NCBI GenBank assembly: GCA_030762895.1
Contig: CM061062.1
Span: 3,929,501 to 3,993,500, forward strand
Length of the DNA: 64,000 nucleotides
DNA from: Sophora flavescens
Lineage: Eukaryota; Streptophyta; Magnoliopsida; Fabales; Fabaceae
Direction of reading: 5' to 3'
Part shown: positions 1 through 11,785 of the stretch, one piece after another
How the letters are laid out: the number at the start of each line of letters is the position of its first letter
Numbering within the stretch: the stretch's first letter is position 1
The notes under the pieces: generated by a model
Databases searched by the model: none
Seen by the model: only the letters and a program-made list of their open reading frames with translations
Told to the model about the DNA's origin: nothing
Position numbers and translations under genes: made by a program

Positions 1-1330
1 TCTGTAATCTTCATTTTTCTTAAAGCACAAACCAAGATTAGTAGTACCTTTTAAATATCTAAAGATTCTCTTAATTGCTGATAAATGAGATTCTCTAAGA
101 TCAGATTGAAATCGAGCACACAAACATACACTGAACATAATATCAGGCCTAGATGCAGTAAGATATAAGAGAGATCCTATCATACCTCTGTATACCTTTT
201 GGTATACCTTTTTCTCTTTCTCATCTTTGTTCAGTATGGTAGTGGGGTGCATAGGAGTATTCATTGGTTTACAATCATCCATCTTAAACTTCTTCAGAAG
301 CTCTTTTGTGTACTTAATTTGGTGGATGAGCACCTCGTCCAAGGTTTGTTTTACTTGAAGTCCAAGGAAGAATTTGAGTTCTCCCATCATGCTCATTTCA
401 AATTCCTTCTGTATTAACTTAGAAAATTCTTTGCATAGAGACTCAATAGTACCACCAAAAATAATATTATCAACATATATTTGTACAACCATGAAATTAG
501 ACTTAATGGACTTTCTAAATAAGGTTGTGTCAACCTTTCCTCTATTGAATCCATTTTCCATAAGAAAGGAACTTAGTCTGTCATACCAAGCTCTAGGAGC
601 TTGCTTAAGTCCGTACAAAGCTTTCTTAAGCTTATATACATGTTCAGGATGGGTTTCACACTCAAAACCCGGAGGTTGCATAACATAAACTTCTTCATTA
701 ATAAAGTCATTTAGAAAAGCACTTTTAACATTCATCTGAAAAAGCATAATACTACGATGTGCAGCAAATGAAAGTAGAATTCTAATAGCTTCTAATCTAG
801 CAACAGGTGCAAAAGTTTCAGTATAATCTATACCTTCTTCTTAACAGAAACCTTGAGCAACAAGTCTTGCTTTGTTTCTTATTACCTTACCATTTTCATC
901 AAGTTTGTTTCTGTAAACCCACTTTGTTCCAATCACTGATTTGTCTTTGGGCAGGGGAACCATAGTCCAAACTTCACTTCTTTCAAACTGATTGAGTTCT
1001 TCTTGCATAGCTAAAATCCAACCAAGTCTAGCAGAGCCTCGTCTACAGTCTTTGGTTCCAACTCAGAGACTAGTGCAGAAACATCTTGTTCTCTGAAAGT
1101 TGATCTGGTTCTTAGCTTGTCATTGGGGTTTCCAATGATCTGATCTAGTGGATGATAATTCTTGAAGTGCCAAGATTTTTGAACTGAATCATGTTGAGAA
1201 GGGGAAGTTTATGGTTGTTGAGTGGGGTCATCTGCTTGATCATCAACTTTTATCTCTGGTGAGTTTCCTGGAATGTTTAGATCAAGATCTGCAAAAGCTT
1301 CATCTAGCTCTGATAATTTCTTATCAGGCT
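1..1330 (-). pseudogene. copia reverse transcriptase / RNase H (partial, broken)
   Basis: Conceptual minus-strand translation gives the copia RT blocks in order: GTKWVYRNKLDE, ARLVAQGF, DYTETFAPVARLEAIR, KALYGLKQAPRAWYD and SRPDIMFSV. The enzyme would copy element RNA into cDNA in the virus-like particle. A TAA stop interrupts it near 842, just after the AQGF block. The catalytic YVDD box reads YVDN because the codon at 466-468 is AAT instead of GAT. RNase H and the 3' LTR would lie beyond the left edge. Together with the broken integrase downstream, this shows an inactive copy. Confidence 0.85.
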
Positions 1331-1369
1331 GTTTGTCATCAAACTTGACATGAATACTTTCCTCTACTA

Positions 1370-2092
1370 TCAGAGTTCTAGAATTATAAATCTAAAGCCT
1401 TTAGATGTTTCAGAATATCCTAATAGTATTCCATTATCTGTTTTAGCATCAAACTTACCAAGTTGATCTTTAGTATTCAGCATAAAGCATTTAAAACCAA
1501 AAGGGTCAAAATAAGATATGTTGGGTTTTCGTCTTTTCCACAGTTCATAAGGAGTCTTATTCAGGATAGGTTTAATGTATATTCTGTTCTGAATGTAGCA
1601 GGCAGTATTAATAGCTTCAGCCCAGAAGTGTCTAGGGACAGAGTTGTCATTGAGCATAGTCCTAGCCATCTCTTGAAGAGATATGTTCTTTCTCTCTACC
1701 ACACCATTTTGCTGTGGTGTTCTAGGTATTGAGAAGTTGTGAAGGATACTACTTTCTTCACAGAACTTATGAAATAGCTCATTTTCAAACTCTCCCCCAT
1801 GGTCACTTCTGGTTGAAGTGATACACAAGCCTTTTTCATTCTGTACACGTTTGCAGAATACAGAAAAGACCTTAAATGACTCATCCTTATGAGTTAAGAA
1901 CATAACCCATGTCCATCTAGTGTAGTCGTCTACTATGACAAGACCATATTTCATACCACTCACCGAGGCAGTCCTCGTTGGACCAAAAAGATCAAAGTGT
2001 AGCAACTCTAGTGGTCTATTGGTACTAACAACATTCTTAGATTCAAAAGAACCTTTGACTTGTTTTCCCTTTTGACATGCATCACAGAGCAT
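1370..2092 (-). pseudogene. copia integrase core
   Basis: A 240-codon open segment covers the rve integrase core. The first catalytic Asp is in LLHFDLFGPT, the second in TRSDHGGEFEN and the Glu in PQQNGVVERKN, so all three DDE residues remain. C-terminal copia signatures FWAEAINTACYIQNR and GILLGYSETSKGFR follow. The upstream HHCC zinc-finger part (HASLKLISKLNKHKLVRGLP, then CDACQKGKQ) is in another frame across about 2092, so the open frame begins downstream of a frameshift rather than at a true start. The role would be insertion of element cDNA into chromosomes. Confidence 0.88.
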
Positions 2093-2239
2093 CGGATTTG
2101 AACTTAAGGTTTGGTAGTCCTCTCACGAGTTTATGCTTGTTTAGTTTTGAAATTAATTTCAAGCTTGCATGACCTAGACTTTTGTGCCAAATCCATCGCT
2201 CATCTTCAATGGATACTAGGCAGTGAATAAAAGTGATCC

Positions 2240-4163
2240 ATCATCTTTCTTGACAGTGCACATGTTCTTATCAAAAGAAATCACATATCCACTGTCATAT
2301 AATTGACTTATGCTCAGCGGATTATGCTTCAAGTCATTTACTAAAAGAACATTATCAATGGAGGGAAAAGGATGTTTACCAATTTTACCTATACCAATGA
2401 TTTTCCCTTTTTGATTTCCTCCAAATGTGACCTAGTCACCATCTTTGGGCTTAAGGTTTTGGAACATAGACCTTTCTCCCATCATGTGTCGTGAGCAGCC
2501 ATTGTCCAAGTACAAGACATATGTTTTCTTCCTGTTGTTAAGCAAATCTGCAACAGGTATTATCCTATCTTTAGGTACCCAAAACTGACTTGGGTCCTTT
2601 CTTGTTACTTGTCACTGGACGAGTATGCTTAGCATGTTTATTGTGTATGCATCTAGATGTAATATACCCATCTTTTCCACACACTTTGTAAAAGGTGTTG
2701 GACGAGCTAGACTTAGCTTTAGCATATTTATCTGGAACTTTTGAAGTTTTATACTGTGTATGTGATTTTGACTTTTTGTGAAATGCATCTTGCTTCTATT
2801 TGTCATAACCAAGGCCGGATTTATCAAGAGATGACCTAGAGTACCTTAAAATGAGACTAAGTTTATCTGAACCACCTACAAGCTTTGACAGATAATCTGT
2901 CAGATATGTTACATCTTGTTTCAGTTTTGCAACTTCACAAGAAACATCAGGTTCACACTCCATTTTGTTAGCTAGACTAACATTCACTGATTTTACTATG
3001 TCATTTTCATCTTTAAGGTTTTGTTTCTCAGTGCAGACCCTATCATATTCTCAAGTAAGTTTAGAAAATTTCTTTTTGAGACTCTTATATTCTCGTGATA
3101 GTATAGATGACTCATGCAACAGTTCATCAAAAGCATTTTGAAGAGTGGACGGGTTAGAGTCCATTGCCTCAACATCAGTGTATTCGCTTTCTGATGCAGC
3201 GTCAGTCATGAGACAGATATTTGCCTTTTCCTCAGCTTCATTTTCTTCATCTGATGAAGACAGGTCAAGATCGTCCCATGTAGCCATTAAGCATTTCTTC
3301 TTGTTGAAGAATTTCTTTTTATCCTTTAGCTCAGGGCAGTCAGCTTTGAAATGACCACGTTTCTTGCATTCAAAGCACAAGGGTGGACCTTTTTCCTTGG
3401 AGTCTGACTTCTCCTTGGAAAACTTTTTGTTGAGTTGCTTCCTTCTGAAACCAACTTTATTTCTCCATATATGTTGAATCTTCCTGGAGATGAAGGACAA
3501 TTCATCCTCATCTGATCCTTCATCATTATCAGAAGATTCTGACTCATCTGATGACTCAGCAGCTTTGAGAACTTTTTATGAACTTGTTTTCTTTGCCTTT
3601 AGGGCAATAGATTTTCCTTTTCTAGAATTTTCTTCTTCATTAAGTTCAAGTTCATGAACCTTGAGAGATCCAAGAAGCTCTTCCAAAGAGAGTGTATTCA
3701 GGTTTTTGGCTTCCTGAATAGCAGTTACTTTGGGCCTCCATTGCTTGGATAGACTTCTCGAGATTTTTCTGACATGATCTCTATTTTCCGATGAACCAGT
3801 ATGCTGATATTTGATTCCTTAACTTGTGAGGAACCCTCATGAGCTAGGGCAAGAGTATCCCAGATTTCTTTAGCAGTATTGCAGCTGTGAACTTTGTCAT
3901 GTTCAGATCTGGTTATAGAACACATAAGACAGTGCTTAGCCTTCAGATTCAACTGATATTGATTTTTTTTTCTCTTGAGTCCATTGGGCTCCAGGGACAG
4001 CAGCTACAGCTTCATCTCTTGGTTCAATGTAGCCGGTTTCAATAAGCTCCCAAATATCTACATTGTGTGCATCCAAGAAGGCCATCATTCTCTTCTTCCA
4101 GTAGTCATAATCTGTTCCATCAAAGAGAGGAGGTCTGTTGATAGCTTGTCCTTCTGCATCCAT
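2240..4163 (-). pseudogene. copia gag and protease region, fragmented
   Basis: The gag begins at an ATG at 4163 (MDAEGQAINRPPLFDGTDYD), followed by the WKKRMMAFLDAHNVDIWELI block of the UBN2 family. A frameshift at the poly-T run near 3962-3976 shifts the frame to IWDTLALAHEGSSQVKESNI. A CCHC zinc knuckle (CFECKKRGHFKADCPE) lies near 3345-3390, with a Lys-rich and then acidic tail. The protease site near 2501-2506 reads D-N-G where retroviral-type proteases have D-S/T-G. The gag would package element RNA; the copy is broken into several frames and the protease is probably dead. Confidence 0.8.
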
Positions 4164-4211
4164 GGTTGTTGGATCGTACTCCCTCAGTACTTGTTAGATG
4201 CTCAACCCTTT

Positions 4212-4234
4212 CGAGGCCGAGCTCTAATACCAAC
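4212..4234 (-). other. copia primer binding site (initiator tRNA-Met type)
   Basis: On the minus strand, directly after the LTR end, the sequence reads TTGGTATTAGAGCTC, one base off the usual plant copia primer site TGGTATCAGAGC complementary to tRNA-iMet. Confidence 0.75.
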
Positions 4235-5343
4235 TGAAGTTGACACAGGCAAACACAAGAAGGGGGTTGAATTGTGTTTGTTAATAATTTTTGAAAACAA
4301 CCTTTAAAACTATTATTGTACACAAGAAGATTAAATCAGAAGCAAGCACAAAGAAATAGATCTTTTAAAAAGAAATTTTTAACAAAAGCAACTTCAAAAC
4401 CCCTCAGTCAGTAAAAACAAATAAAGCTGTAAGAGTTTAGAAATAGAAGAATCACACAAGATGTTTTATCCTGGTTCACTCTCTTCCAACCAAGAGTTAA
4501 GTCCAGTCCCTTCTACTTGAAGGTTTTTCGCCACTATTTTCCAAATAGATTACAACCAAGTATTCAACACCTCTCTACGCTACAAGTATTTCTTTTTTAT
4601 CAAGCCTCTTCAGGCTCTAACTCTAACAAAGAGATTTAATTTTTGATCTTCTTAACTAACTATGTGTGAGGATATGAAAGTTTAAGATCATATGAATATT
4701 TTCACAATATTCAAACTAAAGAATACAGACTCTTGCTCTTAAAGAAATATGAATATGAGTGATTGTAGTTTGACAAAAGTTGAGCTAGCAAGGTTGTGCT
4801 GGCAAGAATTGTTCTTCAGTATCTCAGGTCTTCTATTTATAGTGACCTTCTTCTTCACTTGTATTTCTTCAACGATTACTTTGAATAAGCCCGTTTAGAG
4901 ATATCATTTAATGCATGATATCCGTTGTGACTGATAGCTTGATTGTGGCAAGCTGAATAGTACTCTTGGTTATCGAGGTAGCATGAAATTGGAGGCTCAC
5001 TGCTCTAAGTATAGCAGCTTGAGAACTTATTGTTCCTCCTTTACATACAATCCAGCTTTTTCCAGTCATAAAGTTGTCATCGTACAGATCGTTTTGCAGT
5101 TTCTCATTGTACGATTCTGCTTTTTGCATTTCTTTTATGGTACTATGTTTCTTTTACAATAAGGTAAAACATTAAAGCAAATTATAAAACAAATGTGAAG
5201 AACAAAAATTCTATTGAAATAAATATCAATCATTTGAAATAAATTCAAGAGATTCAGATTGCATTTATTCATTCAAAGATGGAGCTCGTCTACTTAAAAA
5301 CTCCGTCCACTTAGTTATATGTGAGACCAAGTCTGTTTCAACA
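4235..5343 (-). repeat. 5' LTR of the copia element
   Basis: On the minus strand it starts TGTTGAAAC at 5343 and ends GTCAACTTCA at 4235, next to the primer site, giving TG...CA ends and 1109 bp. A clean TATA box (TATAAATAG) lies at 4841-4833. CGTCT and GACGTGGCA motifs in the LTR also occur in 5344-5690, so the true 5' limit may be near 5669 or 5687. The partner LTR is outside the window, so no LTR comparison or target-site check is possible. Confidence 0.65.
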
Positions 5344-5718
5344 AATTATTTTGCTCGTCTGATGACGTGGCATATCCTCTCGTCTATCAAGTCTTTGGAC
5401 TTGCTATACCTCAATGAGTTATAAAGATCTCCGTCTAGTGATGTGGCAGATACAGCTCGTCTACCTGACTATTCTATTTTTCAGTTCATTCAAATCTACC
5501 AATTTTTTCGTCTGCTGACGTGGCAGTTAGAGCTCGTCTACTATCAAGTCTTTGGACTTGATGAATCTAAGAGGTTATTTTGATTTCCGTCTAGTAAGCA
5601 TTTAGAGTCTCGTCTACTTAAGAAAACCAGTATACTCAAATAAATAAATAAATAACTTTTACCAAAACATTGAGCAGCTCATCTACAATGGTGAACGTGT
5701 ATTTTTCAATGAAAACTT
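5344..5718. repeat. CGTCT / GACGTGGCA direct-repeat zone
   Basis: The words CTCGTCT, GACGTGGCA and CAAGTCTTTGGACTTG recur at irregular spacing (for example near 5378-5400 and 5540-5562). These motifs resemble those just inside the adjacent LTR, so this is either the outer LTR part or a related fragment. No gene is seen. Confidence 0.5.
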
Positions 5719-7149
5719 ATTTAAATGTCTAAAATATCTTTTTTGGATTTAAATGTTCAAATTCAAATTGTTTTATTGTTCAAATTCAAATTGTAACTAT
5801 TTTCATTGCATTGATTTTCTTAATTTATTTCTTTTAAAATATTTTGATTGATTTATTCTAACTTCCAAAAAACAATAAATCTAATTTAATTATAACCTAT
5901 CATGACATCCAATCGAATAATTTATATTTTCTTATATTCTTTTTCGTTTCTTTTCAATTCCAATACCACATTCATTTCTATACTTACTACCAATCTTTTT
6001 TGTTTCCATAAAAAATAATTTATTTTATTTCTATACTTACTACGAATCTTTTTTTGTTTATCTAAAATATCTCATTTTTAAAGCTGCACAGAACAGAAAC
6101 CCCTGTATTTAAATGTCTAAAATATCATTTTTTTTATTTAAATGTTCAAATTCAAATTGTTTTATTGTTTAATTTCAAATTGTGACTATTTTCAATGCAT
6201 TGATTTTCTTAATTTATTTATTTTAAAATGTTTTAATTGATTTATTCCAACTTCCAGAAAACAATAAATCTAATTTAATTCCAACCTACCATGATATCCA
6301 ATCGAATAATTTCTATTTTCTTATATTCTTTTTTGTTTCTTTTCAATTCCAATACGACATTAATTTCTATACCTACTACCAATTTTTTTTGTTTCTATAA
6401 AAAAATAATTTATTTTATTTATATTCTTACTACCAATATTTTTTATTTATTTAAAATATGTCATTTTTAAAGCTGCACAGAATAGAAACCCTTGTATTTA
6501 AATGTCTAAAATATCTTTTTTTGATTTAAATGTTCAAAATCAAATTGTTTTATTGTTCAAATTCAAATTGTGACTATTTTCAATGCATTGATTTTCTTAA
6601 TTTATTTATTTTAAAATGTTTTGATTGATTTATTCTAACTTCCAAAAAACAATAAATTTAATTTAATTCCAACCTACCATGACATCCAATCAAATAATTT
6701 ATATTTTCTTATATTCTTTTTTGTTTCTTTTCAATCCCAATATCACATATTCATTTCTATACTTACTACCAATCTTTTTTGTTTCTATATAGAAATAATT
6801 TATTTTATTTCTATACTTACTACCAATTTTTTTTTGTTTACCTAAAATATCATTTTTTTAAAGCTGTGCAGAACAAAAACCCATGTATTTAAATGTCTCA
6901 AATATCTTTTTTTATCTAAATGGTCAAATTCAAATTGTTTTATTGTTCAAATTCAAATTGTGGCTATTTTCAATGCATTGATTTTCTTAATTTATTTCTT
7001 TTAAAATATTTTTATTCATTTATTCCAACTTCCAAAAAACAATAAATATAATTTAATTCCAACCTAACATGACATCCAATCAAATAATTTATATTTTCCT
7101 ATATTCTTTTTTGTTTCTTTTCAATTCCAATACCACATTCATTTCTAGT
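5719..7149. repeat. ~390-bp AT-rich tandem repeat, about 3.7 copies
   Basis: The word ATTTAAATGTCTA recurs at 5719, 6107, 6496 and 6887, giving periods of 388, 389 and 391 bp. Each unit carries ATTCAAATTGTTTTATTG, a TGCATTGATTTTCTTAATTT block, the ACATCCAATC block and AAAGCTG(C/T)(A/G)CAGAA near its end. The last copy stops at about 7149. Copies differ by scattered substitutions, and no coding sequence is present. It is a short satellite-like array of unknown family. Confidence 0.9.
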
Positions 7150-7421
7150 AAAGAGAAATGCCATTTAAAATGATAAATTAAAATGATACCATTATAGAGA
7201 TGAAGATGATTTCATGGACACTCTAATATACATATTAGTAAAGAGAAATAAATGATATTTTTATATCTCAATGTAATTGTACCTTTGAAATCTCTAAATA
7301 TTAAACAATGATAAAGGATGAAAACAATTTTGCCAAATTGTGGCCTTACGACAGAATAAAGAAATAAGAAAATAAGGGAAACTCCATAATAGACCATCAA
7401 CTAAAATGAGTATAGGAAAAC
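7150..7421. other. AT-rich spacer, no gene seen
   Basis: Spacer between the tandem repeat and the MULE terminus. GTAAAGAGAAAT occurs twice (7149 and 7239), suggesting a small local duplication. I see no coding potential. Confidence 0.5.
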
Positions 7422-7520
7422 ACGGCTTTTTGATCAAAATGGGTTCATTTTAGAAACTATTTACCAGTTTAGGGTTACTCTGAAACTATTTACCAATGGA
7501 GGTCCTTTTGGACACGTGGC
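7422..7520 (+). repeat. Left terminal inverted repeat of the MULE-PMD element
   Basis: It begins CGGCTTTTTGATCAAAATGG and ends GGACACGTGGC. It contains an internal direct repeat, GAAACTATTTACCA, twice. It pairs with 27602-27503 on the opposite strand at about 95 percent identity by eye. Confidence 0.85.
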
Positions 7521-7770
7521 ATGTTTTATTTTATTTCACTCTGATGGGTCAAAGGCGCCAGTCAGACTAGCGCCTACCATTATTAAAAAAAGAAGAAGAC
7601 AAAACCCACCTTGCAGTGCCACGTGGGGCACTGCAAGGGAGGCGCCACTGCGGATGGCGCCTTCTAAGGCTCCAGGCGCAGTGGCGCCTCCCCTGCAGTG
7701 CGCCACGTGGCACTCTGGGGCGTCGCCCACAATGGACCACTCCTCCTCCTATAAATAGGTATCAATAGGA
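7509..7770 (+). promoter_or_regulatory. GC-rich palindromic promoter region with G-boxes and TATA box
   Basis: Three CACGTG cores occur near 7512, 7620 and 7704. A perfect 12-bp inverted repeat (CCTTGCAGTGCC) flanks the middle one (7609-7620 with 7627-7638). A perfect 16-bp inverted repeat, GGGAGGCGCCACTGCG, spans 7637-7652 and 7677-7692. TATAAATAG sits at 7750-7758. The block is strikingly GC-rich against AT-rich surroundings. It probably drives the transposase gene from inside the element end, with a 5'-UTR intron ending just before the ATG at 8703. Function is inferred. Confidence 0.6.
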
Positions 7771-7789
7771 AATTTTATTTACTACTTAT

Positions 7790-8370
7790 GATATTATTTG
7801 CTACTTGTTATTAGGGTATTTATTTTATTGTTGCTTGTTATTTTAAATTGATACGTTATCATTAATGTCATCGTTACTCCCTATACTTATAGTATAATTT
7901 TTTTGTAGCAGTGTTCATTTAAAATTGCTGGTACCTTTCTATTAATTCTTACAAGGTAAAATTCTTTTTTACTATTGTAATAATTGATGAATATTTATTG
8001 GTGTAAATTGTTATTGCTATTATTTTTTTTATGTCTCTTGTGATATTATTTGCTACTTGTTATTAGGGGATTTTTTTATTGCCTCCTGTTGTTTTAAATA
8101 GATACTTTATCATTAATATCATTGTTACTCCCTATACTTACAGTATAATTTTTTTTTGTAGCAGTGTTCTTTTAAAATTGCAGGTAACTTTCTTTTAATT
8201 CTTACAAGGTAAATTTTTTTTTTACTAGTATAATAATTGATGAATATTTATTGGGGTAAATTGTTATTGCTATTATTTTTTTATGCCTCTTATGATATTA
8301 TTTACTACTCGTTATTAGGGGATTTTTTTTATTAATTCTTGTGATATTATTTGCTACTTTCTTTTAATTA
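7790..8370 (+). repeat. Left subterminal 252-bp tandem array, about 2.3 copies
   Basis: GATATTATTT recurs at 7790, 8042 and 8294, exactly 252 bp apart. Units carry TTACTCCCTATACTTA and GATGAATATTTATTGG. The same unit occurs in reverse orientation at 19430-20460. It lies between the TATA box and the transposase ATG, so it would be in a 5'-UTR intron. Confidence 0.88.
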
Positions 8371-8702
8371 TTAAGTTTATTTTTTTTATAATATAATAGT
8401 AATATTACTTTTATTAGTATCGGTATTTACTATTAGTAATTGGTAATTAATTTTATTTTGTAATATTATTATTATTAGAAATTGTGAATTTATGGGTTAT
8501 TGTTACTATTTTTATTTTGCGGTAATAATGTTGTTATATTAATGTTATTTTTAAGTTCACATATTTAATATTAAATATGATGTTAATATTATTAATACCA
8601 TTATTTGTATTTGTTGTTGTGTATTTTTAATATTGTTATTATTAGAAATTATAAATTTATGGGTTATTTTTATGTATTTGATATTATTGTAGGGCAGACG
8701 TC
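8371..8702 (+). other. AT-rich leader before MULE ORF, likely intron
   Basis: T-rich sequence with TTATTATT runs and no ORF. It ends with a good splice acceptor (ATTGTAG at about 8693), nine bases before the ATG at 8703, consistent with a 5'-UTR intron. Confidence 0.45.
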
Positions 8703-11548
8703 ATGAGCCAAGTTGCAGTATTTGTGTACTCGAACGGGAGAGTCTTCGATGGACCAGAAAGAATTACATTTGAAGGGGACCAAGAAATTGTGCAAATAAA
8801 ACATGGCATCCGGTACAAGCGTTTGAGGGCAAAGATTCACTCGAAGTTGAGGTTGCAACCAAATCAATCAGTTTCAAAAATTGTGACAAGATATATGATA
8901 TGTGGCAACCCGGCGAAATATATTCTTGTTGAAATTGTTGATGATCGAAATGTGGAGTGCATGCTGAATGGTTTAATCCAAAATCCATGGATGTCGACAC
9001 TTGAGTTGTACGTTGATGTTAATGTTGCGGGCACTTCCACATTCCCTGTGCCGTCATTGGGTAGTAATTTCGAGTAGCGAAATGTGCCGGTAAACCTGGG
9101 GTCAAATGCAGATGACGAAGATGAAGATTGGGCGAGCGAGATGGAGGATGAGTCAGATGAAGATGATATACCAACATCAGGTTCATTGGACACCGAGGAG
9201 GTGGTTGAACAGGGTTCCAACATAGTTTTGTCCGCATAGGCGTCACCTGGAATTGCTGCAGCTCCAGTTTCATCGATGGCTCCTGGTGGTTTTGTTCCGC
9301 ATCAAGCTGGTTGGTTTCCTCCAACAATTAATAATTTTATTCTGACATTATTATTATTAATTTTTATTTGTATAAATATTATTATTTTTACTCTAATTGG
9401 CGATTTATTCACTTTTACTCACTTATAGGTCAATCACATGGTGCATTCGTCAACTCATCCCCCCATTATAATTATATAAATTGGGACCATTCTGATCAGG
9501 AGATAGAATTTGAAGGCCTAGATGTTCCAGGATCATGGAAAGTGGGTCAGGAATTGTATGTTGGCTTGCGATTTGATACTAAACAGGCAGTTCAAATGGC
9601 TGTTAAACATTATTCCATGAATGTTCATCAGGATTTCAAAGTTGTTGAATCTAAATCAACCAAGTATTACGTCCAGTGCTCATATCATTTGACAGGATGC
9701 CCATGGAAGCTGAGGGCTATCTTGTCGAAAGAGTCACTAAAGTGGGAGGTTACAAAGTGAGGCGGTCAACATAATTGTGTGAATCGGATGTTGTCGCAAG
9801 ACCACACAAAGCTGGATTCTAACTTCGTATGCTCGTGCATACTAGGTACGATGATTATTAGTATGTTAATTTTTTTAATTGTTAATTCCAATTGGAATCT
9901 AACTTTATATTTAAATCGACTTCCTAGGTATGGTCCGAGACGCGCCATCGGTGACTATCGCTTTGATACGCGAAAGAATTCTAAGTACTTACAGGTACAA
10001 GATATCTTGCAGAAAAGCATGAAAAGCCAAACAAAAGGCCATAGTGAATGTATTTGGAGATTGGGATGAATCATATGCCATGCTAACTAGATGGTTACAA
10101 TATATGCAGTTGTTTTCACCAGATTCATTTTACAAGATCGAGACCAACCTATATGTGGTGGGCAACCGTGTGAACAAACAATATTTCACGTTTCATCACG
10201 TTTTCTGGACGTTTAGACAATGTTGTGATGCATTTAATCACTGCAAACCTATAATACAGGTTGATGGCACATTTCTGTATGGTAAGTATCGTGGCACACT
10301 GTTGATTGCCACATATTAGGATGAAAACAATCATTTACTGCTGCTTGCTTTTGCTGTTGTGGAAGGAGAAACTTTAGATGCGTGGTCTTGGTTTTTGGGA
10401 TTGATCCGGGAACATGTTACCAATAAGATCGGTATATGTCTGATCTCCGATCGGCACCAAAGCATTAAATCGGTCGTTTCGAATCCTCGCCTAGGTTGGC
10501 AGCCTCCAAATGCTTATCATGTATACTGTCTTCGACATATTGCTAGTAATTTTGACCAGAGATTCAAGAATAAAAAGTTGAAGGAGGAACTGATGACTCT
10601 AGGTAGTTCTTTTTCAAACTACATAATTTTTGTATTTATGTTTTCTTTAATAATATGGTGACCTAAATAAGCTAACGTTTTTGTATAGGGTACACGCATG
10701 CAAGATAAACTTCGATCGGAAGCTTGAGAAATTCCGTGAAACCAGCCCTGAAATACAAAGGTGGATTGATGGCATTACGAAGGAGAAATGGTCACTGGCT
10801 TATGATGACGGTGGTCGTCGATTTGGACACATGACAACCAATTTGTCTGAATGTGTGAATAAAATTTTAAAGGGTGCTAGGAATCTGCCAATCACCACTT
10901 TGGTTAAGTGTATGTATGGTAGGATCGTCGAGTATTTTGTTCAGCGGGGTGCGGAAGCGAGAAGCAAGCGTAGTTCTGGTCACCGATATTCTGACAAGGC
11001 AATGAAGAAGCTCTTGAAACATCAAGAAGATGCTTCTGCGCATCGGGTCCGCCGATATGATACCTAGAATCTACGATTCGAGGTCGAAGAGGCTTTCAAT
11101 CCGGTCACCCAGAGAGGGGGTCGCTGTTGGAGGGTCAACTTACAAACGAAATATTGTCAGTGTGGAAAATTTCAAGCATATCACTTTCCATGTTCACATG
11201 TCATTGCTGCGTGTGCGGCCATGATGCTCAATCATGATCAATATATTAACGGTATATACAAATGGCACAGTATCATTAATGTTTAAGCTGCCCAGTGTTT
11301 TCCAATCGGAAATGAGGAAGAAATACCCGATATACAACAGCCTTGGACCTTAGTTCCGGATGTGTCGATGCTACGCCTGAAAGGGAGACCCAAGTCAACC
11401 CGCATTCGTAATGAGATGGACTGGGTAGAGTCACAACTGACCCAACGATGTGGATTGTGTAGGTCTCAGGGTCATAACCGGCGCCACTGCCCTCAACGAG
11501 CTGGAGGATCGGGAAGTGGAGGAGTTGGTACGAAAGAAAATATTTAGA
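8703..11548 (+). pseudogene. MULE transposase (MuDR-type), degenerate
   Basis: The start is the ATG at 8703 (MSQVAVFVYSNGRVFDGPER). Domains in order: an N-terminal region with an acidic stretch; a MuDR-type DNA-binding domain near 9500-9760 (VGLRFDTKQAVQMAVKHYSM); the MULE DDE core with Asp in VDGTFLYGKY (10261), Asp in LISDRHQSI (about 10445) and Glu in NLSECVNKILKGARNLP (about 10850); a SWIM motif, CQCGKFQAYHFPCSHV (about 11150-11200); and a final CCHC knuckle, CGLCRSQGHNRRHC (11451-11490). Introns fit near 9330-9427, 9845-9927 and 10600-10689. In-frame stops lie at 9075, 9237, 9758 and 10317, and frame changes follow 10020 and 11060. All catalytic acids persist, but the frame is destroyed. 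The role would have been excision and integration of the surrounding element. Confidence 0.88.
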
Positions 11549-11785
11549 TTACACCCTATTATGTATGATTTCCAATGCTTTGTTTTGCCATAGTCAAATG
11601 TTATGTCATATAATTAGTATGTTTTGTGATACTAATAAATGGCTATAATTTCAAGACGAAACAAAAATATAACGAAACAAAATATCAAGTTACTCCATTA
11701 ATTACAAAATTGGTATAAATGTCCGTTAGGTACAAAATATCAATTAGATAATATTCTACATAATTACAATGCAACTGTAAGGTGA
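11549..11785. other. Short AT-rich gap between convergent genes
   Basis: This is the overlap zone of the 3' ends of the MULE (+) and PMD (-) genes. It holds no gene; AATAAA-like words suggest polyadenylation regions for both strands. Confidence 0.4.

Larger units (their letters stand above)
1..5343 (-). mobile_element. Ty1/copia LTR retrotransposon, decayed, truncated by window edge
   Basis: Read on the minus strand, this stretch gives LTR, a tRNA-iMet-type primer site, gag with a CCHC knuckle, protease, integrase and then reverse transcriptase. That order (integrase before reverse transcriptase) defines Ty1/copia. The 3' end, including the second LTR, lies left of base 1. Every domain has stops or frameshifts, so the copy cannot be autonomous. 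The large ~1.1-kb LTR and the UBN2-type gag suggest a SIRE/Maximus-like lineage; this is inference and was not tested by phylogeny. The outer LTR limit is uncertain: 5343 gives a TGTTGAAAC start, but related CGTCT motifs run on to about 5690. Confidence 0.9.

Noticed and set aside
7516..7758. GC-rich open frames on both strands
   Set aside because: They result from palindromic GC-rich DNA in the element promoter, with no start context or family match.
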